Assembly: GCA_018374355.1 (NCBI GenBank)
Contig: JAHAFI010000008.1
Span: forward strand, 51,000-114,999
Direction of reading: 5' to 3'
Source: Clostridiales bacterium
GTDB taxonomy: Bacteria; Bacillota; Clostridia; Lachnospirales; Lachnospiraceae
Length of the DNA stretch: 64,000 bases
Within the stretch, counting starts at the first letter, position 1. Each line of letters starts with the position of its first letter. Both the position numbers and the translations under genes were made by a program. Of this stretch, positions 34,177-41,408 are shown in pieces. The notes beneath the pieces were generated by a model. The model saw only the letters and a program-made list of their open reading frames with translations, searched no databases and was not told where the DNA came from.

Positions 34177-35661
34177 ATGAACAACATGCCGGAAGTAAAA
34201 GTAGGTATCGTAGCCGTAAGCAGAGACTGTTTTCCTGAAAGCCTGTCCGTAAACAGAAGAAAGGCTCTTGTCGATGCTTATACAAAGAAATATGGAGACG
34301 CGGAGATTTATGAATGTCCCGTATGTATCGTGGAAAGTGAGATTCACATGGTACAGGCTCTGGAAGACATCAAAAAAGCAGGATGTAATGCGCTGGTCGT
34401 TTATCTTGGAAACTTCGGACCGGAGATCGCAGAGACTCTGCTGGCAAAACATTTTGACGGACCGAAGATGTTTGTTGCGGCAGCAGAAGAGACAGGAAAC
34501 AATCTGGTGCAGGGACGAGGCGATGCGTACTGCGGTATGCTGAATGCAAGCTATAACCTGAAGCTTCGCAATGTCAAAGCATATATTCCGGAATATCCCG
34601 TTGGAACAGCAGAAGAATGTGCAGATATGATTCATGAGTTCCTGCCGGTTGCAAGAGCCGTTGTGGGATTAAACAGCCTGAAAATCATCAGCTTCGGACC
34701 CCGTCCGCTGAACTTCTTAGCATGTAACGCACCGATCAAGCAGCTCTATAATATCGGTGTGGAAATCGAAGAAAACTCTGAATTGGATTTGTTTGAAGCT
34801 TTCCATAAACACGCAGGGGATGAGCGTATTCCAGCGGTTGTCAAAGAGATGGAAGAAGAGCTTGGCGAGGGAAATAAAAAACCGGAGATTCTTAATAAAC
34901 TGGCTCAGTATGAGCTGACATTAAAAGACTGGGTGGAAGAACACAGAGGCTACAGAAAATATGTGGCAATCGCAGGAAAATGCTGGCCTGCATTCCAGAC
35001 ACAGTTCGGATTTGTACCCTGCTATGTAAACAGCCGTCTGGCAGCACAGGGAATTCCGGTTTCCTGCGAGGTGGATATTTACGGAGCGCTGAGCGAATTT
35101 ATCGGAACAGTGGTAAGTAAAGATACTGTTACTCTGCTTGACATCAACAATACCGTACCGGCAGACATGTACGAAGAAGACATCAAAGGAAAATACAATT
35201 ACACGCTGAAAGATACCTTTATGGGCTTCCACTGCGGCAATACAGCTTCCTCCAAACTGTCCTTCTGTGAAATGAAATACCAGATGATCATGGCGAGAGC
35301 ACTGCCGGAAGAAGTGACACAGGGAACTCTGGAAGGAGATATCATTCCGGGAGATATCACATTCTTCAGACTGCAGAGCACCGCAGACAATACCCTTCGG
35401 GCTTATGTTGCGCAGGGAGAAGTGCTTCCGGTGGCAACCCGCTCTTTCGGTTCCGTTGGTGTATTTGCGATTCCTGAGATGGGAAGATTTTATCGCCATG
35501 TGCTGATTGAGGGCAATTATCCTCATCACGGAGCAGTTGCATTCGGACATTTCGGAAAAGCATTGTATGAAGTATTCAAATATATCGGTGTAGAGCCTTG
35601 CGAGATCGGATATAATCATCCTAAGGGAGACCGCTACCCGACAGAGAACCCATTTGCATAG
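34177..35661 (+). CDS. L-fucose/L-arabinose isomerase-fold protein
   Basis: 494 residues. It resembles the large FucI/AraA ketol-isomerase superfamily, not the TIM-barrel xylose isomerase: KVGIVAVSRDCFPESLSVNRR near the start, NALVVYLGNFGPEIAETLLA near 80, ISFGPRPLNFLACNAPIK near 185, and a C-terminal domain with FMGFHCGNTASSKL. ATG 34177 follows AAGGAGG by 8 nt; a longer reading from 34120 overlaps the operator. It lies 11 nt before xylB under ROK control, so it probably converts an aldose to the ketose phosphorylated by the kinase. Whether the sugar is D-xylose, D-arabinose or another cannot be read from sequence. Confidence 0.85.
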   Translation: MNNMPEVKVGIVAVSRDCFPESLSVNRRKALVDAYTKKYGDAEIYECPVCIVESEIHMVQALEDIKKAGCNALVVYLGNFGPEIAETLLAKHFDGPKMFVAAAEETGNNLVQGRGDAYCGMLNASYNLKLRNVKAYIPEYPVGTAEECADMIHEFLPVARAVVGLNSLKIISFGPRPLNFLACNAPIKQLYNIGVEIEENSELDLFEAFHKHAGDERIPAVVKEMEEELGEGNKKPEILNKLAQYELTLKDWVEEHRGYRKYVAIAGKCWPAFQTQFGFVPCYVNSRLAAQGIPVSCEVDIYGALSEFIGTVVSKDTVTLLDINNTVPADMYEEDIKGKYNYTLKDTFMGFHCGNTASSKLSFCEMKYQMIMARALPEEVTQGTLEGDIIPGDITFFRLQSTADNTLRAYVAQGEVLPVATRSFGSVGVFAIPEMGRFYRHVLIEGNYPHHGAVAFGHFGKALYEVFKYIGVEPCEIGYNHPKGDRYPTENPFA

Positions 35662-35672
35662 GGAGGAGTCCG

Positions 35673-37148
35673 ATGAAATATTATATTGGTGTGGATCTGG
35701 GAACGTCCGCGGTAAAACTGCTGCTGATGGATGAAAACGGCAGAGTGGTCAATATTGTTTCCAGAGAATATCCGTTGTATTTCCCCCATCCGGGCTGGTC
35801 GGAACAGAACCCGGAGGACTGGTGGGAACAATCCAAAGAGGGAATCCGGGAACTGGTAAGTGTAATCGACAAAAATCAGGTGGCAGGTATCAGCTTCGGC
35901 GGACAGATGCACGGACTGGTGATTCTGGATGGCGAAGACCGGGTGATCCGCCCTGCCATTTTGTGGAATGACGGAAGAACAGCGAAGCAGACCGATTACC
36001 TGAACACGGAGATCGGCAAGGAAAAGCTTTCGGAATATACGGCGAATATTGCATTTGCCGGATTCACGGCGCCGAAGATTCTGTGGGTGAAAGAAGAAGA
36101 GCCTGAGAATTTTTCTCGGATTGCAAAGATTATGCTGCCCAAAGATTATCTGGCCTATAGGCTGACAGGCGTACACTGCTGTGATTACTCCGACGCTTCC
36201 GGTATGCTGCTTTTGGATGTGAAAAATAAATGCTGGTCCAAGGAAATGCTGGAAATCTGCGGAATTTTGGAAAGCCAGATGCCATCTCTCTTTGAGAGCT
36301 TTGAGAAGGTTGGAACTTTGAAAAAAGAAGTGGCAGAGGAACTGGGACTGCCGGAAAGCTGTCTTGTGGCGGCGGGAGCAGGAGACAATGCGGCAGCGGC
36401 AGTGGGAACAGGAACGGTTGGTGACGGACAGTGCAATGTATCACTGGGAACCAGCGGAACCATCTTTATCTCCAGCAAGGAATTCGGGGTAGATCCCCAC
36501 AATGCCCTTCATGCCTTTGCTCATTCCGACGGTCACTATCATCTGATGGGATGCATGCTCAGCGCAGCTTCCTGCAATAAATGGTGGATGGATGAGATTA
36601 TCGGCACAAAGGATTATGGAAAAGAGCAGGAGCAGATTCAGAAGTTGGGAGAAAACAATGTATTTTTTCTTCCCTATCTGATGGGCGAGCGTTCTCCCCA
36701 TAACAATCCCGATGCGAGAGGAACCTTCATCGGAATGTCTATGGACACCACCCGGGCGGATATGACCCAAGCGGTGCTGGAAGGCGTGGCATTTGCCATC
36801 CGGGATTCCTTTGAGGTGGCAAAATCTCTGGGTATTCGGATTGAGAGAACAAAAATCTGCGGCGGCGGAGCAAAAAGCCCGCTATGGAGACAGATCATTG
36901 CAAATGTTCTCAACATTAAAGTAGACCGGATTGCCTCCGAGGAGGGACCGGCTCTGGGCGGCGCTATGCTGGCGGCTGTGGCAGACGGATGCTTTGCGTC
37001 TGTGGAGGATGCGGCGGCGAAGATCGTTGAGATTGTGGAAACGATTGAGCCGGATGCAGAACTGGCGGCGAAGTATGATAAGCAGTATGAGAAATTTGTG
37101 GAGATTTATCCGGCGGTGAAGGAGTTGTATTCAGAACTGGTGGCGTAA
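35673..37148 (+). CDS. xylB: Xylulokinase
   Basis: FGGY-family carbohydrate kinase, 491 residues, phosphorylating D-xylulose (or a close ketopentose) to feed the pentose phosphate or phosphoketolase routes. YIGVDLGTSAVKLLLMDENG at the N terminus, SFGGQMHGLVILD near 75, LWNDGRTAKQ near 98, VSLGTSGTIF near 255 and CGGGAKSPLWRQIIANV near 395 are the FGGY and xylulokinase signatures. The start ATG 35673 follows GGGAGGAG 3 nt downstream of the isomerase stop region. It is the last gene of the operon; a hairpin repeat and a terminator follow. Confidence 0.93.
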   Translation: MKYYIGVDLGTSAVKLLLMDENGRVVNIVSREYPLYFPHPGWSEQNPEDWWEQSKEGIRELVSVIDKNQVAGISFGGQMHGLVILDGEDRVIRPAILWNDGRTAKQTDYLNTEIGKEKLSEYTANIAFAGFTAPKILWVKEEEPENFSRIAKIMLPKDYLAYRLTGVHCCDYSDASGMLLLDVKNKCWSKEMLEICGILESQMPSLFESFEKVGTLKKEVAEELGLPESCLVAAGAGDNAAAAVGTGTVGDGQCNVSLGTSGTIFISSKEFGVDPHNALHAFAHSDGHYHLMGCMLSAASCNKWWMDEIIGTKDYGKEQEQIQKLGENNVFFLPYLMGERSPHNNPDARGTFIGMSMDTTRADMTQAVLEGVAFAIRDSFEVAKSLGIRIERTKICGGGAKSPLWRQIIANVLNIKVDRIASEEGPALGGAMLAAVADGCFASVEDAAAKIVEIVETIEPDAELAAKYDKQYEKFVEIYPAVKELYSELVA

Positions 37149-37162
37149 AAGAAAAGGATGCT

Positions 37163-37184
37163 GGGGTTAAAAAGCATTTTGACC
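37163..37184. repeat. Short hairpin repeat (GGTTAAAA...TTTTGACC), copy 1
   Basis: GGGGTTAAAAAGCATTTTGACC is a near-palindrome followed by ATGG. A near-identical block (GGGGTCAAAAGGTATTTTGACCATGG) recurs at 57735, also just after a gene end. Too little T-tract to be a usual terminator. Confidence 0.55.
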
Positions 37185-37218
37185 ATGGCAGCCTAAAATA
37201 AGAGAAATACGGTTTGAG

Positions 37219-37256
37219 AAAAGGCGGGTGCGTTCAATTGGGAGGCTCCGCCTTTT
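37219..37256 (+). terminator. Intrinsic terminator of the isomerase/xylulokinase operon
   Basis: AAAAGGCGG pairs with CCGCCTTTT around a 20-nt loop, followed by a run of T. Confidence 0.75.
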
Positions 37257-37287
37257 TTTAAGCGGTGCTCCTGAAACGTTACAAAGT

Positions 37288-37351
37288 GTAACTATTCAGC
37301 CTTCTGTGTTCCGGTATTTCACGGCAGCAGCGCATTGGTATGCCTGAATAG
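37288..37351. repeat. Degenerate copy of the inverted-end repeat family
   Basis: Left end GTAACTATTCA (37288-37298) matches the family; TGAATAG (37345-37351) marks a decayed right end. The interior (TGTTCCGGTATTTCACGGCAGCAGCGCA) is only loosely similar and lacks the two hairpins. Confidence 0.4.
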
Positions 37352-37355
37352 AAGC

Positions 37356-37640
37356 GGAATCTGGCCTTTTGGACATAGGAGACTGCATCAAGATATTGAT
37401 GTCCAATTTGTGACGTTTATCCGGCTATCAATGGAATCATACAGGCAATTTGGACAATAAGGAGCAAATTGTGACTTTTACGTCCACGATTTCCCTTAAA
37501 CTGTGGACATAGGGGCGGAAATAAACCTGTATATATCCAAAGAGGGATTTCATCAGTTTTCATTTTCGCAGGGGATCCGATATTTGGATGTTTGCAGGCG
37601 GATTTCATCCATCATGTCCAATCGGGTTCGTTGACTTTTT
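37356..37640. other. Non-coding block with internal direct repeats
   Basis: No credible gene on either strand. Repeated words: TGGACATAGGAG (37370), TGGACAATAAGGAG (37451) and TGGACATAGGGG (37504); AATTTGTGACGTTTA (37405) and AAATTGTGACTTTTA (37465); GGATTTCATC twice (about 37544 and 37580). A small CATCAA/TTGATG hairpin lies at 37386. Together with the flanking repeat elements this fills the 700-bp gap between xylB and the YhhN gene. It may be a decayed mobile or repeat element. Confidence 0.5.
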
Positions 37641-37688
37641 ATTGTAGAAAGTTTATAATTTGATAATATTGTAATGAGAAGTTTTGAG

Positions 37689-37829
37689 ATTACTGTTCAC
37701 CGGTAATATTTCGCGAGGTTTTTTCGCACAGTTTGCGCGGAAATCCGAGACATACGGCGCCAAAATGGGATGAAATCATATTTTGTGTACATCGCGAAGT
37801 GTGTTGCTGTGAGCGGAGCGAGCAGTAAT
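37689..37829. repeat. Full-length (141 bp) dispersed inverted-end element, second intact copy
   Basis: Left end ATTACTGTTCA (37689-37699), right end GAGCAGTAAT (ending 37829). It shares CGCGAGGTT, TCCGAGACATACGGCGCC and a GAA-loop hairpin with the copy at 32592, but the two stems have different bases that still pair (TTTTCGCACA with TGCGCGGAAA; AAAATGGGAT-GAA-ATCATATTTT). It ends 11 bp before the ribosome-binding site of the next gene. Confidence 0.7.
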
Positions 37830-37850
37830 GTTTTGAGGGGAGGAAAACGC

Positions 37851-38501
37851 ATGTCCTATGGCTTATGGATGGCAGCAGTCCTTCCGGTGATCGTTGCCGG
37901 AGGAACGATGCATTTCAAGATGAAAGAACAGTCCGACAAGCGATGGAACATCCTTCCAAAATGCCTTGCCACATGGATGATGGTTTGTACGGCGGCTGTG
38001 GGAGTTTTTCAATTCGGGAGCGATCCTTCAGGAAAATGGATTCTGGCGGCGATGGTTCTGTTTCTGATTGCCGACGGCTGTCTGGAACTTCATTTTTTTC
38101 TCGGAATGGGAGTGTTTGCGGCGGGGCATCTGGCGTTGATCATCTGGCTGGCCTTGCAGGGACATTTTACTCTGGCAGCCATCCCTGTATGGTGTGTTTG
38201 CATGGCGGGAACGCTGATACTTTTTCGCAGAGAACTTTCCCGGGGAAAAGAAGATCCCAGATTTTACCTGATGATTCTTTACCCGGCGGTTTTGATGGCA
38301 ATGACGGCAGTTGCCGTTACCCTGCCGTTTGTGGCCGGACAGGAATACCTGTGGGCGGCTGTGGGCGCATTTTTATTCAGTGTGTCAGACATGATGGTGG
38401 GAAAAAGTTTCTTTGGGAAATTACCTGCGAAACTGCATTACTGGGCGCTGGCCTTATATTACTGCGGTATTTTCTGCCTGTCTATGGTGACATGGATGTG
38501 A
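37851..38501 (+). CDS. YhhN-family membrane protein (lysoplasmalogenase-like)
   Basis: 216 residues, about eight hydrophobic helices (for example GLWMAAVLPVIVAGGTM, WILAAMVLFLIADGCLELHF, LGMGVFAAGHLALIIWLAL, YLWAAVGAFLFSVSDMMVG). The DG-LELHF and FSVSDMMVG segments with charged residues inside helices match the YhhN/TMEM86 family, whose characterised members hydrolyse lysoplasmalogen. ATG 37851 follows GGGGAGG; reading from 37770 would run through the repeat element and is rejected. Substrate in this organism is not known; some anaerobic clostridia make plasmalogens, which fits. Confidence 0.8.
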   Translation: MSYGLWMAAVLPVIVAGGTMHFKMKEQSDKRWNILPKCLATWMMVCTAAVGVFQFGSDPSGKWILAAMVLFLIADGCLELHFFLGMGVFAAGHLALIIWLALQGHFTLAAIPVWCVCMAGTLILFRRELSRGKEDPRFYLMILYPAVLMAMTAVAVTLPFVAGQEYLWAAVGAFLFSVSDMMVGKSFFGKLPAKLHYWALALYYCGIFCLSMVTWM

Positions 38502-38619
38502 TAAAAACAGCAGGTGTAATGCTTTTGCTTGGGGCTGACATGGAGACGACAAAACGGTAGTGTACAGGTGAATGAGGCAGCCGGAAACATACTACAGAGT
38601 ATTTAGAATGGAGAATATC

Positions 38620-39789
38620 ATGAATCGTATTTTATATTTAGAAGGAAGTTCCGGAATCAGCGGAGATATGACGGTCAGTGCCTTGCTGGATCTGGGTGTG
38701 TCGAAGAAAAAAATAGAGGAAGAACTTCAAAAATTACCCTTGGACGGATATCGTCTGGTTGTAGGAAAAACCAACAAAAACGGGATAGAGGCCTGCGCCT
38801 TTTATGTGGAACTGGATGAGAAAAGCCCCCAGCCCCTGCGGGATTACCGGCAGATCAGAGAACTGCTGGCTGTATCTCACCTTGAGGAAGCGGTGAAGAC
38901 TTTGGCAATCCATATCTTTACAGTTCTGGCAAAAGCGGAGGCCAAGGTACACGGAACGACAGTGGAGCAGGTACATTTTCATGAGGTCGGAGCCGTAGAT
39001 TCCATCGTGGATATCGTGGCCGCAGCCATAGGCTTTGTGGAGCTTGGCATCAATCAGGTGGCAGTAGGAACACTCACCGAGGGCACGGGCACCACTTGGT
39101 GTCAGCATGGAAGAATTCCCGTTCCCGTTCCGGCGACAGCAGAACTGATCAGGGAATACGGCCTAAGCGTAAAACTTACAGAGACACCGGGCGAAATGAT
39201 CACACCTACAGGAGCAGCTATCGCAGCAGCAGTCCGTAACTGCGAAGTACCCGCCCAATTTACCGTGGAGAAAATCGGAATCGGTTCCGGAGAAAAAGAT
39301 TTTCCCCATGCCAACATCCTGAGAGCCATGATTCTCCGGACAGAGGAAAAACATCAAGTGACCATTCTGGAGACTAACGTGGATGACTGCACCGGAGAAC
39401 AACTAGGATATCTTCAGGAAATTTTGCTGGAGCGCGGAGCACTGGATGCGATCTACCGCCCCATTCTCATGAAAAAGTCCCGCCCGGCGTACCAATTGCA
39501 GGTGATCTGCAGACCGGAGCAGAGAGAAGAACTGGAGGAAATTATTTTCCGGGAAACTACTACCATCGGTATCCGCAGTTATCAGGCGGAGCGGACAGTT
39601 CTGGAGCGAAGGAGCGAAACCGTGGAAACGCCGCATGGGAAGGTGCGGGTGAAAGTATGTAAGTTTAAGGAAGAAGCGTATTATTATCCTGAATATGAGG
39701 ATGTGAAAAAATTTTGCCGGACATCAGGACTTCCCTTTCGCGAGGCATATCAACAGATACAAAAAATAGCGGAAGATAAAGAGGTATAA
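38620..39789 (+). CDS. larC: Nickel-pincer cofactor biosynthesis protein LarC
   Basis: 389 residues. LarC inserts nickel into the pyridinium dithiocarboxylate precursor for lactate racemase-type enzymes, using CTP. The N-terminal DUF111 signature ILYLEGSSGISGDMTVSALLDLG is at the start, followed by VEQVHFHEVGAVDSIVDIVAAAIG near 110 and TPTGAAIAAAV near 185; the C-terminal part has LETNVDDCTGEQLGYLQEILLERGALD near 246. It is a single uninterrupted frame, not split into larC1/larC2 as in Lactobacillus. ATG 38620 follows ATGGAGAA. The stop codon lies in a short tandem repeat shared with the larE leader. Confidence 0.92.
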   Translation: MNRILYLEGSSGISGDMTVSALLDLGVSKKKIEEELQKLPLDGYRLVVGKTNKNGIEACAFYVELDEKSPQPLRDYRQIRELLAVSHLEEAVKTLAIHIFTVLAKAEAKVHGTTVEQVHFHEVGAVDSIVDIVAAAIGFVELGINQVAVGTLTEGTGTTWCQHGRIPVPVPATAELIREYGLSVKLTETPGEMITPTGAAIAAAVRNCEVPAQFTVEKIGIGSGEKDFPHANILRAMILRTEEKHQVTILETNVDDCTGEQLGYLQEILLERGALDAIYRPILMKKSRPAYQLQVICRPEQREELEEIIFRETTTIGIRSYQAERTVLERRSETVETPHGKVRVKVCKFKEEAYYYPEYEDVKKFCRTSGLPFREAYQQIQKIAEDKEV

Positions 39790-39814
39790 AGAGGTATAAA
39801 GAGGTATAAAGAGG
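39776..39814 (+). repeat. 10-bp tandem repeat (GAGGTATAAA, three copies plus ends) between larC and larE
   Basis: Three perfect GAGGTATAAA units at 39781-39810, flanked by ATAAA (39776-39780) and GAGG (39811-39814). The larC stop TAA is in the first unit and the final AGAGGAG forms the larE ribosome-binding site, so every unit carries an AGAGG Shine-Dalgarno-like core. Copy-number change would alter only the spacing between the two genes. Confidence 0.85.
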
Positions 39815-39825
39815 AGCAGGAACAT

Positions 39826-40635
39826 ATGAAAGATTTTTCAGAGAGAAAAGAAGCGTTGCTGAAACAATTGGAGGAAGAAACGAAACAGCCAGTATGTCTG
39901 GCACTATCGGGCGGCGTAGACAGTGCCCTTTTAGCAGCCCTGATCGGCAAATACACAAAAAAGAACGGAACCAAAGCCTACGGAGTCACCTTTGACACTG
40001 TCCTTCATCCGGCAGCAGATCTTCCGGCCGCCCAGCAGGCGGCGAAAGACAGCGGTTTGATCCATAAAATCATAAAAACCAATGAACTGGAAATTGCAGA
40101 GATCCAAAACAATCCCAAAGACCGCTGTTATATCTGTAAAAAAGGCTTATTTGAGCATCTGCAAAAATTCGCCTCCGATCATGGAATCACCACCATCTAT
40201 GAAGGCACAAACCAAGACGACCTTTCCCAGTACCGCCCCGGCCTGAAAGCCGTACAGGAACTGGGTGTGAAAAGTCCGTTATTACAGCACAAAATAACAA
40301 AATCCGAAATCCGTGCATGGGCCAGCGAGCTGGGAATCACAGCAGCCACCCGTCCATCGTCCCCCTGCATGGCCACCCGCCTTCCCTATGGAACTCCACT
40401 GGAGCTTTCCACCCTTCGAAAAATCGAAGCCGCCGAGGAGGCGCTAAAAGAACTGGGCTTTTCCATCGTACGCGTGCGGCTGCACGGAGAAGTAGTCCGT
40501 TTGGAATTCCCCAAAGAAAACCTAAAAGAAGCCTTAGAAAAATCCCAGTTAATCATCAACTTGTTGAAAGCATTAAACTTCAAATACATCACATTAGATT
40601 TGGAAGGCTTCCGTTCCGGCAGCATGGACTTGTAA
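39826..40635 (+). CDS. larE: ATP-dependent sulfur transferase LarE
   Basis: 269 residues; adenylates and thiolates the nickel-pincer precursor. The PP-loop CLALSGGVDSALLAALIG (residues 24-41) is intact. Three cysteines stand at LarE-conserved places: Cys101 and Cys104 in DRCYICKKGLF and Cys181 in PSSPCMATRLPYG. The last corresponds to the sacrificial cysteine of the single-cysteine Lactobacillus enzyme; a three-cysteine set is reported for iron-sulfur LarE forms. AGAGGAG lies 7-8 nt upstream of the ATG. larA and larB are not in the window, so the user of the cofactor is elsewhere. Confidence 0.93.
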   Translation: MKDFSERKEALLKQLEEETKQPVCLALSGGVDSALLAALIGKYTKKNGTKAYGVTFDTVLHPAADLPAAQQAAKDSGLIHKIIKTNELEIAEIQNNPKDRCYICKKGLFEHLQKFASDHGITTIYEGTNQDDLSQYRPGLKAVQELGVKSPLLQHKITKSEIRAWASELGITAATRPSSPCMATRLPYGTPLELSTLRKIEAAEEALKELGFSIVRVRLHGEVVRLEFPKENLKEALEKSQLIINLLKALNFKYITLDLEGFRSGSMDL

Positions 40636-40686
40636 GCAGCAAAATCATGTTTATTCCCGCATGCCCTGCTGCTTACAGCGGGGTTT
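40632..40686. terminator. Terminator between larE and the convergent VOC gene
   Basis: GTAAGCAGC (40632-40640) pairs perfectly with GCTGCTTAC (40668-40676). An alternative stem CCCGC/GCGGG ends directly at GTTTTT and would stop rightward transcription. The 3' arm CAGCGGGGTTTTTG is repeated at 41232. Confidence 0.65.
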
Positions 40687-41038
40687 TTGGCTGTCCTACG
40701 TAGGATACAAAATCAATATTATTCCCATCCGGGTCTTTAAAACCGATTGCACGGTAGTTCCATGGATAAGTTACAGGGGGATTATCAATTTGCACACCAG
40801 ATGCAAGCAGTCTTTCATACTCTGCATCTACATCATCAACATAAAACTCCAGACCGCAGCAATCCGGATTAACCGGAACTTTTACATTGGAAGGGGTAAC
40901 AACAATGGTAACATTGTCAACAGAAATTTCAAAGCGATTTGGCACGATTTCATTAAAAGGTGCTTTGAGCACAAGGGAATAGAAATCCCTTACTTTGATA
41001 GGCTGTGTAGTTGAAATGTTGATGCAGCTTAATTTCAT
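40673..41038 (-). CDS. VOC-family (glyoxalase/bleomycin-resistance fold) protein
   Basis: 121 residues, a single vicinal-oxygen-chelate module: beta-alpha-beta-beta-beta halves are seen from MKLSCINISTTQPIKVRDFY and from CCGLEFYVDDVDAEYERLLAS, ending FKDPDGNNIDFVSY with the usual glutamate/aspartate region. Substrate unknown; such proteins bind metal or small hydrophobic ligands as dimers. The start ATG 41038 follows AGAGGAC; a longer frame to 41089 lacks a ribosome-binding site. It is transcribed alone from a good promoter at 41092-41120. Confidence 0.85.
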   Translation of the reverse strand: MKLSCINISTTQPIKVRDFYSLVLKAPFNEIVPNRFEISVDNVTIVVTPSNVKVPVNPDCCGLEFYVDDVDAEYERLLASGVQIDNPPVTYPWNYRAIGFKDPDGNNIDFVSYVGQPKTPL

Positions 41039-41091
41039 AAGAATAGTCCTCTCTTTCGAATATATGATTCCCTTTAGTTTTCGTATCATAT

Positions 41092-41120
41092 ATTATAAAT
41101 GATTTTCTCTATAACACCAA
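41092..41120 (-). promoter_or_regulatory. Predicted promoter of the VOC gene
   Basis: Minus strand TTGGTG (41115-41120), 17 bp, TATAAT (41092-41097). Confidence 0.65.
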
Positions 41121-41199
41121 GAAAAACATTTAAAAACTAAACAATAAGTGGAAAAGGTAACTTCCTGCCTTTTATAAATTTCCACCTCAAGTTTTATTC

Positions 41200-41245
41200 C
41201 CGCAGGCAACGAGCCAAGCGGATATGCTTGCAGCGGGGTTTTTGA
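41200..41245 (+). terminator. Orphan terminator-like hairpin
   Basis: CCCGC (41200-41204) pairs with GCGGG (41234-41238) outside an inner CAAGC/GCTTG stem, followed by GTTTTTG. No plus-strand gene precedes it after larE. The rest of the 41121-41408 gap shows nothing beyond A-rich sequence. Confidence 0.5.
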
Positions 41246-41408
41246 CTTCAAAACTTGTCATAATGAAAGAATTAGTAGGAAATTCATAAGTTTTCCGCCC
41301 AAAACAAGAAAAAAACAATTAAACAGCCCCCCAAAAAATACCCAAAACAGCAAAAAGACAAGGATGCACGTTCCGAAGCAACCACAGTATAACGCCCGGA
41401 GCTGAACA

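Noticed and set aside
37417..37608. A 63-codon minus-strand open frame after xylB
   Set aside because: No ribosome-binding site, no motif, and it covers the internal direct repeats.
37770..37850. Longer start for the YhhN protein
   Set aside because: It would translate the repeat element; the ATG at 37851 has a strong ribosome-binding site.
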